From the NCBI GenBank assembly GCA_003056425.1, contig PYVY01000005.1, positions 209,676-273,675 of the forward strand: 64,000 nucleotides of DNA, in the 5' to 3' direction. Source of the stretch: Alteromonas indica. Lineage in GTDB: Bacteria; Pseudomonadota; Gammaproteobacteria; Enterobacterales; Alteromonadaceae. Below are positions 45,224 to 54,900 of the stretch, in pieces; position 1 is the first letter of the stretch, and every line of letters starts with the position of its first letter. The notes below the pieces were generated by a model. The model saw nothing but the letters and a program-made list of their open reading frames with translations. It was not told the DNA's origin and ran no database searches. A program made the translations under genes and the position numbers.

Positions 45224-46735
45224 CTACTCCTCGTTGAGTTTGAATTTATTGCCACCTTCGCCGGTGAGCATAATAGTTAAACCGATACCCGATAAAAAGA
45301 CCAGCAATAGCCCTGGAATAGCGGCCATTCCAAAATAGCCCGCTTCATACACCCGCCACATATAGGTGGCCAGTGTTTCAAACCCGGTCGGACCGAGCAT
45401 CAGTGTGGCCGGCAGTTCGCGCATTACTTCTAAAAAGACCAGCGCGGCGCCCGCGACCATGCCTCGATAGGTTAATGGTAATGTAATACGACGGAAAGCT
45501 TCCCGGGGAGAGGCTCCAAGTAAACGGGCGGCTTTGACTAATGAAGGGTCCAGGCGTTCTGCTGTGGTTCTTACCGAGCCTACCGCCAAGGGTAAAAAAC
45601 GCAATACGTAGGCGATAACAAGCAGCGCCAGGGTCTGATATAAAAACGGTAACTTAAGACCTACATAGACCAGGGCTGTCCCCATCACGATGCCAGGCAC
45701 GCCAAATCCAAAATAAGTGATGCGTTCCATCAATCTTCCGGCCCGGCCACTAATGGCGGCATGCGCCACCGGCACCGCAAGGATAACCGCCGCCAGGGCG
45801 GCCAGTAATGAAGCATAGGCCGAATTTAGGGCATAACTGATATCAAAGTCTCCAGCGCCTTCGCGCACCAGCCATACCGTGAATATCGCCAGGGGTAAAA
45901 CAATGGCCATCACCACAATAGGGAGACTGGCAATCAGCATAAGATTACGCTGCCAGGGCTTAGGCCAGAGCCATAATTGTCTGCCAGGGCGTTCTGTACT
46001 GCCTTTGATGGTGGACTCGATAAACAGCACGAACCCGACAATTACCAGCAGCTGAATAGAGAGCATGGCCGCCTGGCTCAGACCAAAGGCGTTGTATTCG
46101 ACAAAAATCACCCGGGTAAAGGTGTCTAACCGCAAAATGGCCGGGGTGCCAAAATCAGACAACGCATACAGGGCTGCCAGTAGGGCACCGGCGCCAATGG
46201 CGCGCAATATCCGGGGCATGACCACTTTCATTAATGCTGCGGGTAAGGACATCCCCAGCGTTCGGGCGGCATTCACCAGGCTGCCGTCCAGGCTTAGCAT
46301 AGATGCACGGGTGGTTAGCATTACAAACGGATAGGTGTAGAGCGACATCACAACAGCAGTGCCCCACAACCCTCCGATGGCGGGGGTAGGGATGCCAAGC
46401 AGGCTTTCTATTTCACCGCCGGGTCCCATGGCAAAATACAAGGTAAACGCCCCGATATAAGAGGGCATCGCCAGGGGGGCGGCCAAAAAAACCAGCCAGA
46501 AACGCTGAAAAGGCATTTTTACATAGGTGGTCAACAGTGCCAGCGGCACACCCAGTAGCACTGCCCCCACAATAGTCAGTGCCACGAGCGCCATCGTATT
46601 GCCCAGTACCCTGAGGTTATGCGTATCGAATAATGCGGAGGTGCCCTGGGCCAGGGTGAAAAGTACAGATAGCGGCAGTACTGCCAGAAAGGCTATCAGA
46701 AACGCAATTGGATAAGATTTTGGGATTGGTCTCAC
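45224..46735 (-). CDS. ferric-iron-type ABC transporter permease (FbpB-like)
   Basis: A 503-residue protein with a duplicated permease domain, about 12 membrane helices in two sets, each with an EAA-type loop (ARTLGMSLPAALMKVVMPRI in the first half, ARLLGASPREAFRRITLPLT in the second). This fused two-permease form is characteristic of FbpB. The start is GTG and overlaps the fbpA stop by four bases (GTGA); fbpC follows after 9 bp. Confidence 0.9.
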   Translation of the reverse strand: MRPIPKSYPIAFLIAFLAVLPLSVLFTLAQGTSALFDTHNLRVLGNTMALVALTIVGAVLLGVPLALLTTYVKMPFQRFWLVFLAAPLAMPSYIGAFTLYFAMGPGGEIESLLGIPTPAIGGLWGTAVVMSLYTYPFVMLTTRASMLSLDGSLVNAARTLGMSLPAALMKVVMPRILRAIGAGALLAALYALSDFGTPAILRLDTFTRVIFVEYNAFGLSQAAMLSIQLLVIVGFVLFIESTIKGSTERPGRQLWLWPKPWQRNLMLIASLPIVVMAIVLPLAIFTVWLVREGAGDFDISYALNSAYASLLAALAAVILAVPVAHAAISGRAGRLMERITYFGFGVPGIVMGTALVYVGLKLPFLYQTLALLVIAYVLRFLPLAVGSVRTTAERLDPSLVKAARLLGASPREAFRRITLPLTYRGMVAGAALVFLEVMRELPATLMLGPTGFETLATYMWRVYEAGYFGMAAIPGLLLVFLSGIGLTIMLTGEGGNKFKLNEE

Positions 46736-47769
46736 AAAACGCCTGCTTCTCGCATCAGGTTCAATGTCGGGCGCAGGTCCGCTAATTTTCTCAGGTCCAG
46801 ATCTGGCGGGGTCAGTGATGCAAGATCAGGTAAGCCCTGCGGCGCCTTTACACCATTTACCAGTGGGATCTCGTACGCTTCAGAAGAAAGATACGCCTGG
46901 ACTTCGGCGGACAACAGATAGCGCATAAAGTTAACCGGAAGATCGCCTTCGCTTAGAGCCAGGATTCCGGAGGCGTTCACCAGACAGCCGGCATCGGATT
47001 TGGTATATGCCAAATCCACATTAGCGTCAGGTTTGCCGGCTTTTAGCCGTAAGGTGTAATAATGGTTAGCAAAGCCCACATCGACTTCACCGCGTTCCAC
47101 AGCCATTACCACACCTAATTCCCCGGCATAGCTTTTGGCATGTCTGCTGACGCCTTTGAGCCAGGACAAGGTGGCTTTTTCACCCTCAAGAATACGCATG
47201 GCGGTTAAAAATGACTGAAAAGATGCATAGGCAGGGGCCCAGCCAATGGACAAATCACTGTCTGCCAGTGCCATAATATCACCAGGCACCTGCTCCGCCG
47301 TGAGCCGCTGAGTATTATAAGGTAAGGTCCGAATCCGGCCCGTAACCGGCGACCAGCGTGGGTATCTGAACCCGGGTTTAAGCTGCTCACTGAGGTCATC
47401 AGGCAGTGGTTGCGCCAAGCCGGCATCGGTGATCATGCCGATAGAGCCGGTATCCACCGCCCAGAACAAATCTGCGCGGCGTACGCCGGCCTGAGATTCA
47501 GCTACAATCGTATTGGCCAGGGCGGCGGTGGCCCCCCGTCTGATTTGCAGATTCAGCTTCGGGTTTCGTTGCCGGATAGCTTCGAGAACTTTTTCATACA
47601 ATCCGCCTTCGCCACGACCCAGATAGAGCGTCAGGTCGCCTTCAAGCGCAGGCAGGTCTTTAACCGAGACTGCCCCTGCCTGAGCGGCAAAGCTTGAGCG
47701 AATACCCATCGGCATCATCGCCAACGCACCTGCAGCGGCGACAGACTGAAGAAATGTTCTACGTAGCAT
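46732..47769 (-). CDS. periplasmic ferric-iron-binding protein (FbpA-like)
   Basis: A 345-residue extracytoplasmic binding protein. The N-terminus LRRTFLQSVAAAGALAMM has a twin-arginine and hydrophobic segment like a Tat signal, ending near AA-Q at about residue 30. The mature part follows the FbpA/iron class with LTLYLGRGEGG, LFWAVDTGSIG, PYNTQRL, GWAPAYASFQ and NHYYTLRL; the tyrosine pair in HYYTLR resembles the iron-ligating tyrosines of FbpA. I start at 47769, with AAGGAA upstream; a longer reading adds 23 non-signal residues. Confidence 0.88.
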   Translation of the reverse strand: MLRRTFLQSVAAAGALAMMPMGIRSSFAAQAGAVSVKDLPALEGDLTLYLGRGEGGLYEKVLEAIRQRNPKLNLQIRRGATAALANTIVAESQAGVRRADLFWAVDTGSIGMITDAGLAQPLPDDLSEQLKPGFRYPRWSPVTGRIRTLPYNTQRLTAEQVPGDIMALADSDLSIGWAPAYASFQSFLTAMRILEGEKATLSWLKGVSRHAKSYAGELGVVMAVERGEVDVGFANHYYTLRLKAGKPDANVDLAYTKSDAGCLVNASGILALSEGDLPVNFMRYLLSAEVQAYLSSEAYEIPLVNGVKAPQGLPDLASLTPPDLDLRKLADLRPTLNLMREAGVL

Positions 47770-47779
47770 ATCCTGTTCC

Positions 47780-48595
47780 TTAAAACACGTCTTTGCGGTT
47801 TTGTTCAGCTTTTTCCAGCAGTGTTTGTGCTTTACCAAGCTTTTGTTTCATGTCATCTATAATACCGCGAACCTCGTCCACGCTCTTACCATTCTCGATA
47901 GCCTGGGGAAGGGTAACGTTAAAATCTTTTTCCAATGCCTCGACCAGCGACGCATCCTGTTCTATAAGGGCGCCTTCAATACCTTCAAAGCGTTCCATAT
48001 AGGTATCGTGCACCATGGTAGTGGCGACTTCTTTTAGCTGCTCAGCGTATTTGGCCACCACTTTATCCAAGCGTTTTTCGATATCTGTAATTACCGCCGG
48101 CCCGGTAGTCGGGGCTGTATCGGTGGTTTTCACCTTGTCGATGACCCCTTTATCCTGATAATGGGCAGCCAGTTTGACGGCGCCCAGCGCTTGCCAGAAT
48201 GTCTGAGTAAGCGCCTGCTGATGTTGACGGACCTGTTGCGCGTCGTCCCCATTTTCGATGCTGGTTTTTATGCCATAAATATTTTGCCAGATAGTGGCAT
48301 ATAGCGGGATGTACTGGGTTTCGATAGCAGAATGAAAATTAACTTCTTCCCAGTAATCAAGAAGTTTCTGAGTATCAACAGCTTTGGCACCATCTGTTTC
48401 ATAGCGGGTCACCAGCGCGTCATATTTATCATTCAGCCAGGTAACTTCTTCACTGTATTCACCCAGGTGATCTTTAAGATGATTAACCTGGTCAGTAATT
48501 TCACCATTTGCCTGAGCGTTAAATGACAGTGTAGATACCGAAAGACCAAGTGCGATCGCCGCGCACAATGATTTATAAGATGTGTAAGAACTCAT
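47780..48595 (-). CDS. unrecognised periplasmic helical protein heading the iron operon
   Basis: A 271-residue protein with a signal peptide (about 1-29, ending AQANG) and otherwise mostly helical, charged sequence. Glu, Asp, Lys and Gln are abundant; the central part (about 80-115) contains YWEEVNFHSAIETQYIPLY and YGIKTSIENGDD, and the end (about 190-271) looks like a coiled coil. No family was recognised. It directly follows the Fur box and precedes fbpA by 10 bp, so it is co-expressed with the iron transporter under iron starvation. A role in iron capture or delivery is inferred from context only. Confidence 0.8.
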   Translation of the reverse strand: MSSYTSYKSLCAAIALGLSVSTLSFNAQANGEITDQVNHLKDHLGEYSEEVTWLNDKYDALVTRYETDGAKAVDTQKLLDYWEEVNFHSAIETQYIPLYATIWQNIYGIKTSIENGDDAQQVRQHQQALTQTFWQALGAVKLAAHYQDKGVIDKVKTTDTAPTTGPAVITDIEKRLDKVVAKYAEQLKEVATTMVHDTYMERFEGIEGALIEQDASLVEALEKDFNVTLPQAIENGKSVDEVRGIIDDMKQKLGKAQTLLEKAEQNRKDVF

Positions 48596-48619
48596 GATGC
48601 ATTCCGTATTTTATGGTTT

Positions 48620-48652
48620 GAAAATGATACTTATTATCATTTCTATAGTAAA
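48620..48652 (-). promoter_or_regulatory. Fur box overlapping the iron-operon promoter
   Basis: AAATGATACTTATTATCATTT (48622-48642) has matching 9-bp outer arms and is very close to known Fur operators. On the minus strand a TTTACT (-35, 48652-48647) and TATCAT (-10, 48629-48624) with a 17-bp spacer lie across it, so Fur binding would block RNA polymerase. The first gene starts about 25 bp downstream. Confidence 0.88.
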
Positions 48653-49165
48653 GGCATCTTCATGGTTCACAATAGGTTGTTTACCGCTTAACGTACGAAT
48701 TAATTGCCGGGCTTAGCCTCAAGGGCTCGATTTGTGAGATACTGGGGGGGCTACAGGGGCAAGATAGCACGGTCACTTAGTCGCGCGGGTCTGGATCCGC
48801 CACGGCCTGCTGTAGTACTCTTCTTAGCAACTGCCCATAACTGGGGGCGAATATCTCTTTTGCGAGCAAGCACTCCCCAGGGTCTGCATTTTTCCCAAAA
48901 TCAGGACTTAATAAATCAAGCAACAGGGCAAAGTGCATAAGTGAAAGGAAAAGCGTGACTTACCCGCTGTTTAAAACCACCGCTAAAAATTTTTTCTTCC
49001 TGATTTATGGGCAAAGCCGCCGCAGACGATTTTCACTTTTGTGCATCAGAAAGTTAAATCCCGGTCTAACAAGGACTTAAAAAGCCTCCAGAAGGTGAGC
49101 TTTGGTCGTTAGCAATGGGTGACAAAGTCTGAGGTAAAGAAGTACAAAATATGTGCCAATAGGGC
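48653..49165. other. intergenic region between the iron operon and rplK
   Basis: About 510 bp with no gene I can support. A plus-strand frame (48704-48940) and an antiparallel minus-strand frame (48777-48938) overlap each other and neither has a ribosome-binding site or recognisable sequence. GC-rich in the left part (a G7 run at 48743-48749), AT-richer toward rplK. Confidence 0.5.
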
Positions 49166-49194
49166 TTGCATAGGTTTTAATCACCTTATATAAT
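49166..49194 (+). promoter_or_regulatory. sigma-70 promoter of rplKA(JL)
   Basis: TTGCAT (49166-49171), 17-bp spacer, perfect TATAAT (49189-49194), followed by the GCGCGCCC discriminator typical of ppGpp/DksA-repressed ribosomal promoters. It lies about 90 bp before rplK. Confidence 0.85.
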
Positions 49195-49283
49195 GCGCGC
49201 CCTTTTAAACGGAAACGGGGAGCCTATAACGCAAATATTCTCGATATTTGCCAGGCGATAGACCCAAACACGAGAGCATTAAA

Positions 49284-49712
49284 ATGGCTAAGAAAGTAAC
49301 AGGCTTAATTAAGCTACAGGTTGCAGCTGGCGCTGCTAACCCAAGTCCACCAGTTGGTCCTGCCCTGGGTCAGCATGGTGTAAACATCATGGAATTCTGT
49401 AAGGCTTTCAACGCAAAAACAGAAAGTCTTGAGAAAGGCGCTCCGGTACCAGTAGAAATTACTGTATACGAAGACCGTTCTTTCACATTCGTGACTAAAA
49501 CGCCTCCTGCTTCATTCCTGCTGAAAAAAGCCGCTGGAATCAAGAGCGGTTCAGGCCGTCCTAACACTGAAAAAGTGGGTACAGTTAACCGCGCTCAATT
49601 GGAAGAAATTGCCAAGACTAAAGAGCCGGATCTGACTGCAGCTGACCTAGATGCAGCTGTTCGTACTATCGCGGGTTCTGCTCGCTCAATGGGCTTGAAC
49701 GTAGAGGACTAA
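49284..49712 (+). CDS. rplK: 50S ribosomal protein L11
   Basis: Forms the GTPase-associated centre with L10/L12 and is needed for RelA activation. The 142-residue protein starts [16 protein letters not shown], with the [22 protein letters not shown] block and the C-terminal rRNA-binding domain. The ATG at 49284 is preceded by GAGCATTAAA; a longer reading from 49248 adds twelve residues not found in the family. It leads the L11 operon and is 4 bp from rplA. Confidence 0.97.
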   Translation: MAKKVTGLIKLQVAAGAANPSPPVGPALGQHGVNIMEFCKAFNAKTESLEKGAPVPVEITVYEDRSFTFVTKTPPASFLLKKAAGIKSGSGRPNTEKVGTVNRAQLEEIAKTKEPDLTAADLDAAVRTIAGSARSMGLNVED

Positions 49713-49716
49713 TCGG

Positions 49717-50412
49717 ATGGCTAAATTAACAAAACGTGCGCGTATTATTCGCGACAAAGTTGACGCTACAAAAGAATATGAAATCGCTGAAGCGGTTGCT
49801 CTGCTAAAAGAACTGGCTACTGCCAAGTTTGCAGAAAGCGTTGACGTAGCAGTAAACCTGGGTATTGATGCGAAGAAATCTGACCAAAACGTGCGTGGTG
49901 CAACTGTACTGCCAAACGGTACGGGTAAAGATGTTCGTGTAGCAGTATTTACTCAAGGTGCAAACGCTGAAGCCGCTAAAGAAGCGGGTGCTGACATTGT
50001 TGGTATGGAAGACCTTGCTGAGCAGGTTAAAAAAGGCGAAATGAACTTTGACGTAGTTGTAGCCAGCCCAGACGCCATGCGCGTAGTTGGTCAATTAGGT
50101 CAGATTCTTGGTCCACGTGGCCTGATGCCTAACCCTAAAACCGGTACTGTAACGCCAGACGTTGCTACTGCGGTTAAAAATGCTAAAGCTGGTCAGGTTC
50201 GTTACCGCAATGATAAAAACGGTATCATCCATGCAAGCATTGGTAAGATCGCGTTTGAAGCTGATCACATTAAAGAAAACTTAGAAGCACTACTGGAAGC
50301 CCTGAAGAAAGCTAAACCTTCTTCTGCCAAAGGCGCCTACATCCAGAAAGTTAGCCTGAGCACCACAATGGGTGCCGGTGTCGCAGTCGACAAAGCTAGC
50401 GTAGGTCAGTAA
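49717..50412 (+). CDS. rplA: 50S ribosomal protein L1
   Basis: L1-stalk protein that helps release deacylated tRNA and, in enteric bacteria, represses its own rplKA mRNA by binding near the rplK start. The 231 residues show the signature [24 protein letters not shown] and NPKTGTVT motif. Normal length. It is followed by the long rplJ leader. Confidence 0.97.
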   Translation: MAKLTKRARIIRDKVDATKEYEIAEAVALLKELATAKFAESVDVAVNLGIDAKKSDQNVRGATVLPNGTGKDVRVAVFTQGANAEAAKEAGADIVGMEDLAEQVKKGEMNFDVVVASPDAMRVVGQLGQILGPRGLMPNPKTGTVTPDVATAVKNAKAGQVRYRNDKNGIIHASIGKIAFEADHIKENLEALLEALKKAKPSSAKGAYIQKVSLSTTMGAGVAVDKASVGQ

Positions 50413-50717
50413 GACGCTTTACACCGACTGATGATGGCATCGGTTGGTTCTCTTAAGGTTTTGGGTTGGAGCGGTTACTGTTAAGTAACGGCTCCCGTCC
50501 TAGACCGCAGGCGCGAAGCAGCGAAAGAAGTAAGAGACCTCTCGCATTAATGCTTAGCTTAATCCGTCAGCCTGCGCAGACGGTGGTTTGACTCAGACTC
50601 TCTGGGAAAACAAACACCGTAGAGCGGTATCAACGACAATTGTCGGCGATATCAATCTGTGAACCCTGACGCAGCTAATCAAGAGATTAGTACGTCAGAT
50701 ACAAAGAGGTGAACTCA
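50413..50717 (+). promoter_or_regulatory. rplJ leader (L10-binding autoregulatory region)
   Basis: The 305 bp between rplA and rplJ hold no gene but several GC-rich inverted segments (for example GCAGGCGCG at about 50507 and CCTGCGCAG at about 50571). In enterobacteria the equivalent leader binds the L10(L12)4 complex, which represses rplJL translation. The position, length and base-pairing potential fit that element; the exact fold was not computed. Confidence 0.65.
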
Positions 50718-51236
50718 GTGGCACTAGGTTTAGCAGCAAAAAAAGAGATCGTAGCAGAGGTATCCGAAGTTGCATCTCAAGCTCTATCCGTTGCCGTCGC
50801 TGAATACCGCGGTATGGAAGTTGGTGATCTGACTGAACTGCGTGTGAAAGCCCGTGAGCAAGGCGTATACCTGAAGGTAGTACGTAATACTCTGGCAAAA
50901 CGCGCATTAGCAGATAGCAAATTTTCAGACATGGACAGCGCGTTAACTGGTCCTCTTATCTATGGCTTTTCTATGGAAGCACCTGGCGGTGCGGCGCGTC
51001 TTTTTAAAGACTACGCTAAGTCAAACGATAAGCTGAAAGTTACCGCTCTTTCTCTCGGCAGTGGTCTGCTTGGTCCAGAAAAACTGGATGCAGTAGCGTC
51101 ACTACCTACCCGCGACGAAGCGCTTGCAAAACTACTTGCAACCTTCAAAGCACCGGTTGGCAAATTCGTTCGCACTATCAACGAAGTTCCTACCAAGTTT
51201 GTGCGTGTATTGGCGGCGATCAAAGACGAAAAATAA
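50718..51236 (+). CDS. rplJ: 50S ribosomal protein L10
   Basis: Scaffold of the L12 stalk. The 172-residue protein begins [19 protein letters not shown], matching E. coli MALN. I chose the GTG at 50718 because AGAGGT lies 7 bp upstream; the GTG at 50709 would overlap that site. The [11 protein letters not shown] and [10 protein letters not shown] segments are typical. It is autogenously controlled with L12 in related bacteria. Confidence 0.95.
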   Translation: MALGLAAKKEIVAEVSEVASQALSVAVAEYRGMEVGDLTELRVKAREQGVYLKVVRNTLAKRALADSKFSDMDSALTGPLIYGFSMEAPGGAARLFKDYAKSNDKLKVTALSLGSGLLGPEKLDAVASLPTRDEALAKLLATFKAPVGKFVRTINEVPTKFVRVLAAIKDEK

Positions 51237-51293
51237 TTTTCGTTTTTGGCATATTGATTTTTTTAACTTATTAAAACCCAGGAGTTTAGAGAA

Positions 51294-51671
51294 ATGGCTC
51301 TAACCAAAGAAGATATCTTGAACGCGATTGCTGAAATGCCAGTTATGGAACTGGTTGAGCTAATCGAAGCAGCTGAAGAAAAATTCGGTGTTGACGCATC
51401 TGCAGCTGTTGCTGTAGCTGGTCCTGCTGCTGGTGGCGAAGCTGCTGCTGTAGAAGAACAAACTGAATTTGACGTTGTAATGACTTCATTCGGTGCGAAC
51501 AAAGTTGCGGTAATCAAAGCAGTTCGTGCAGCAACTGGTCTTGGCCTGAAAGAAGCGAAGGAACTGGTTGAATCAGCTCCTAAAGCTATCAAAGAAGGCG
51601 TAAGCAAAGACGACGCTGAAGCACTGAAAAAAGAACTTACTGAAGCTGGCGCTGAAGTTGAAGTTAAGTAA
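51294..51671 (+). CDS. rplL: 50S ribosomal protein L7/L12
   Basis: Multicopy stalk protein that recruits translation GTPases. The 125 residues show the N-terminal dimerisation domain, the Ala/Gly-rich hinge (about 37-52) and the C-terminal domain with [20 protein letters not shown] and [12 protein letters not shown]. The gene has strongly biased codons, as expected of a very highly expressed gene. Followed by an attenuator before rpoB. Confidence 0.97.
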   Translation: MALTKEDILNAIAEMPVMELVELIEAAEEKFGVDASAAVAVAGPAAGGEAAAVEEQTEFDVVMTSFGANKVAVIKAVRAATGLGLKEAKELVESAPKAIKEGVSKDDAEALKKELTEAGAEVEVK

Positions 51672-51705
51672 TCTGACCTAGTCAGTTTACCTGCCTTAAA
51701 CGGCT

Positions 51706-51738
51706 AGGCTGGTGGTTTTTTAGACCACCAGCCTTTTT
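51706..51738 (+). terminator. attenuator/terminator between rplL and rpoB
   Basis: Perfect 11-bp stem AGGCTGGTGGT/ACCACCAGCCT with a 7-base loop and T5. At the corresponding place in E. coli a partial terminator lowers rpoBC transcription relative to rplJL. This one looks strong enough to be a full terminator, so either readthrough is regulated or rpoB has its own promoter in 51739-51952. Confidence 0.85.
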
Positions 51739-51952
51739 GCGCTGTAGGGTAGACAGTTTTTAACCCTTTAATGTCACCCGTAATGCGCACCCGGCTCATC
51801 AGATAAGAAGCACTAAACCAACAAGTTAACTAATAATAGGTTAAATTTTGTTGTATGCTGGTGAGATTACCCGGAAAAAGGGTTTTGGAAGTTTGTTGTC
51901 TGGTTTGTATCAGACAGCAGGTTGGGTCAAAAATCAGCAGGCTGAGGAACCC

Positions 51953-54900
51953 ATGGTTTACTCTTATAGCGAAAAGAAACGTATCCGTAAGGATTTTGGC
52001 AAACGCCCACAGGTATTGGAAATTCCATACCTTCTTTCAATTCAGCTAGATTCTTTCAAAAAGTTTATTGAGACAGATCCAGATGCTCAATACGGTTTGG
52101 AAGCAGCATTTCGTTCAGTATTTCCAATTAAAAGTTACTCAGGTAATTCGGAGCTTCAATTTGTAAGCTATCGCCTGGGAGAACCGGTTTTTGATGTAAA
52201 AGAATGTCAAATTCGCGGCGTCACTTTTTCTGCTCCGTTAAGAGTAAAACTACGTTTAGTATTGTTTGATAAAGAAGCCGCCCCAGGTACCGTAAAAGAT
52301 ATCAAAGAACAAGAAGTGTACATGGGCGAAATTCCGTTGATGACAGATAACGGAACCTTCGTAATCAATGGTACTGAACGGGTTATCGTTTCTCAGTTGC
52401 ACCGTTCACCTGGTGTATTCTTTGATCACGATAAAGGAAAGACTCACTCATCAGGCAAGGTATTGTATAACGCCCGCGTTATTCCTTACCGTGGTTCCTG
52501 GTTAGATTTTGAGTTCGATCCTAAGGATAACCTGTTCGTTCGTATAGACCGTCGCCGCAAGCTGCCTGCAACGATCATTTTGCGTGCACTGGAAATGTCG
52601 ACTGAAGAAATTCTTGAGACTTTCTTTGACAAAGTTCAGGTGCGGATTGAAAAAGACAAACTGATGATGGAAGTCGTGCCAGATCGCCTGCGTGGTGAAA
52701 CGGCTCAGTTTGATATTCTTGATGGTGAAGGCAACGTTCTGGTGGAAACTGGACGTCGTATCTCTGCGCGTCATACACGTGCATTGGAAAAAGCCGACAT
52801 TAACGAGCTTGCAGTACCCGCAGAATATATGATTGGCCGGGTATATGCGCGCACTTACGTTAATGAAGACACCGGAGAAGTCATTGCTAATGCTAATGAT
52901 GAACTAACTCTGGAAAGTCTGGCTGCCCTTAGCCAGTCAGGTATTAAAGAATTTGAAACCTTGTACATCAATGATCTTGATCATGGTTCCTATATTTCTG
53001 ACACCCTGCGTATCGATGGTTCAACCAATCGCCTTGAAGCATTAGTTGAAATTTATCGCATGATGCGCCCTGGTGAGCCACCAACAAAAGATGCAGCTGA
53101 AACCTTATTCGACAATTTGTTCTTCTCTGAAGACCGTTATGATTTGTCGTCAGTAGGCCGTATGAAGTTCAATCGCCGCTTAGGCCGCGAAGAGCTAGTT
53201 GGTTCAGGTACGCTAGATAAAGATGATATCGTTTCCGTAATGAAACGTCTGATTCTGATCCGTGATGGTAAAGATGAAGTGGATGATATCGATCACTTGG
53301 GTAACCGTCGTATCCGTTCAGTAGGTGAAATGGCAGAGAACCAGTTCCGTGTAGGTCTGGTCCGTGTTGAACGTGCAGTTAAAGAGCGTCTGAGTCTAGG
53401 CGACCTTGATAGCATTATGCCGCAGGATTTGATTAACGCTAAGCCTATCTCGGCGGCGGTAAAAGAATTCTTCGGTTCTTCACAGTTGTCTCAGTTCATG
53501 GACCAAAACAACCCGCTATCAGAAGTTACGCACAAGCGTCGTATTTCTGCATTAGGTCCGGGCGGTCTGACACGTGAACGTGCTGGTTTCGAAGTACGTG
53601 ACGTGCATCCAACACACTACGGTCGGTTATGTCCAATCGAAACGCCGGAAGGACCAAACATCGGTCTGATTAACTCACTCGCGAGCTTTGCCCGCACTAA
53701 CGACTTTGGTTTCCTTGAAACACCATTTCGTCGCATAGTGAACGGCATTGTTACTGATGAGATAGATTATCTGTCAGCGATTGAAGAAGGTCAGTATGTA
53801 ATCGCTCAGGCTAATATACTGCTTGATGAAAACGGTGCAGTGGTTGACGACTTGATACCATCTCGTCACCGTGGTGAAACTGTTTTAATGCCTAAAGCTG
53901 AAATCAGCTACATGGACGTGTCGCCGCAGCAGATTGTTTCTGTAGCAGCCAGCATTATCCCGTTCCTGGAACACGATGATGCCAACCGGGCCCTAATGGG
54001 TGCCAACATGCAACGTCAGGCGGTACCTACGCTACGTGCGGATAAACCGCTTGTGGGCACGGGTATGGAACGTACTATTGCTGTTGACTCTGGTGTTACG
54101 GTCGTTGCTAAGCGTGGCGGTACGGTAGATTACGTTGATGCAAGCCGCATTGTAATTAAGGTAGATGAAGATGAGATGCTGGCAGGTGAAGCCGGTATTG
54201 ATATCTATAATCTGACTAAGTACACGCGGTCTAACCAGAACACCTGTATCAACCAGAAACCCACATGTAACGTAGGTGACCCTATTGTTGCAGGTGATGT
54301 ACTGGCTGATGGTCCTTCTACAGATTTAGGTGAGCTGGCGCTTGGTCAAAACATGCGTATCGCCTTTATGCCGTGGAATGGTTATAACTTCGAAGATTCG
54401 ATTCTGATTTCAGAGCGGGTAGCCGAAGAAGACCGTTTCACAACGATTCATATTCAGGAACTAAGCTGTATTGCACGTGATACTAAATTGGGTCCAGAAG
54501 AAATTTCTTCTGATATTCCTAATGTTGGTGAAGCGGCACTTGGTAAACTGGATGAGTCGGGCGTTGTTTATATCGGTGCCGAAGTAAAAGGCGGCGATAT
54601 TTTAGTGGGTAAAGTAACCCCTAAAGGTGAAACCCAGCTTACGCCAGAAGAAAAACTACTGCGTGCAATTTTCGGTGAAAAAGCGTCTGACGTTAAAGAT
54701 ACGTCTTTGCGTGTACCTAACTCGGTACATGGAACGGTTATCGATGTTCAGGTGTTTACCCGTGATGGCGTTGAGAAAGACAAACGCGCACTGGAAATCG
54801 AAGATATGCAGCTGCGTCAGGTTAAGAAAGACCTGTCGGATGAATTCAATATCCTGGCCGATGGTACGTTCTCGCGTGCGAGAAACACGTTAATCAGAGC

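Noticed and set aside
48777..48938. Minus-strand 53-codon frame starting MHFALLLDLL
   Set aside because: It reads like a small protein, but has no Shine-Dalgarno site and no known match. It cannot be separated from chance without conservation data.
48704..48940. Open frame of 78 codons on the plus strand before rplK
   Set aside because: No ribosome-binding site, composition unlike its neighbours, no recognisable motif, and it overlaps another open frame on the other strand.
51848..51952. In-frame 35-codon extension of rpoB
   Set aside because: RpoB universally starts MVYSY here, and the ATG at 51953 has a good GAGGAA site. The upstream codons are leader sequence.
53480..53600. Possible rifampicin-resistance changes in rpoB, or streptomycin changes in rpsL
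   Set aside because: The rifampicin region and S12 residues K42, K43 and K88 read as wild type.
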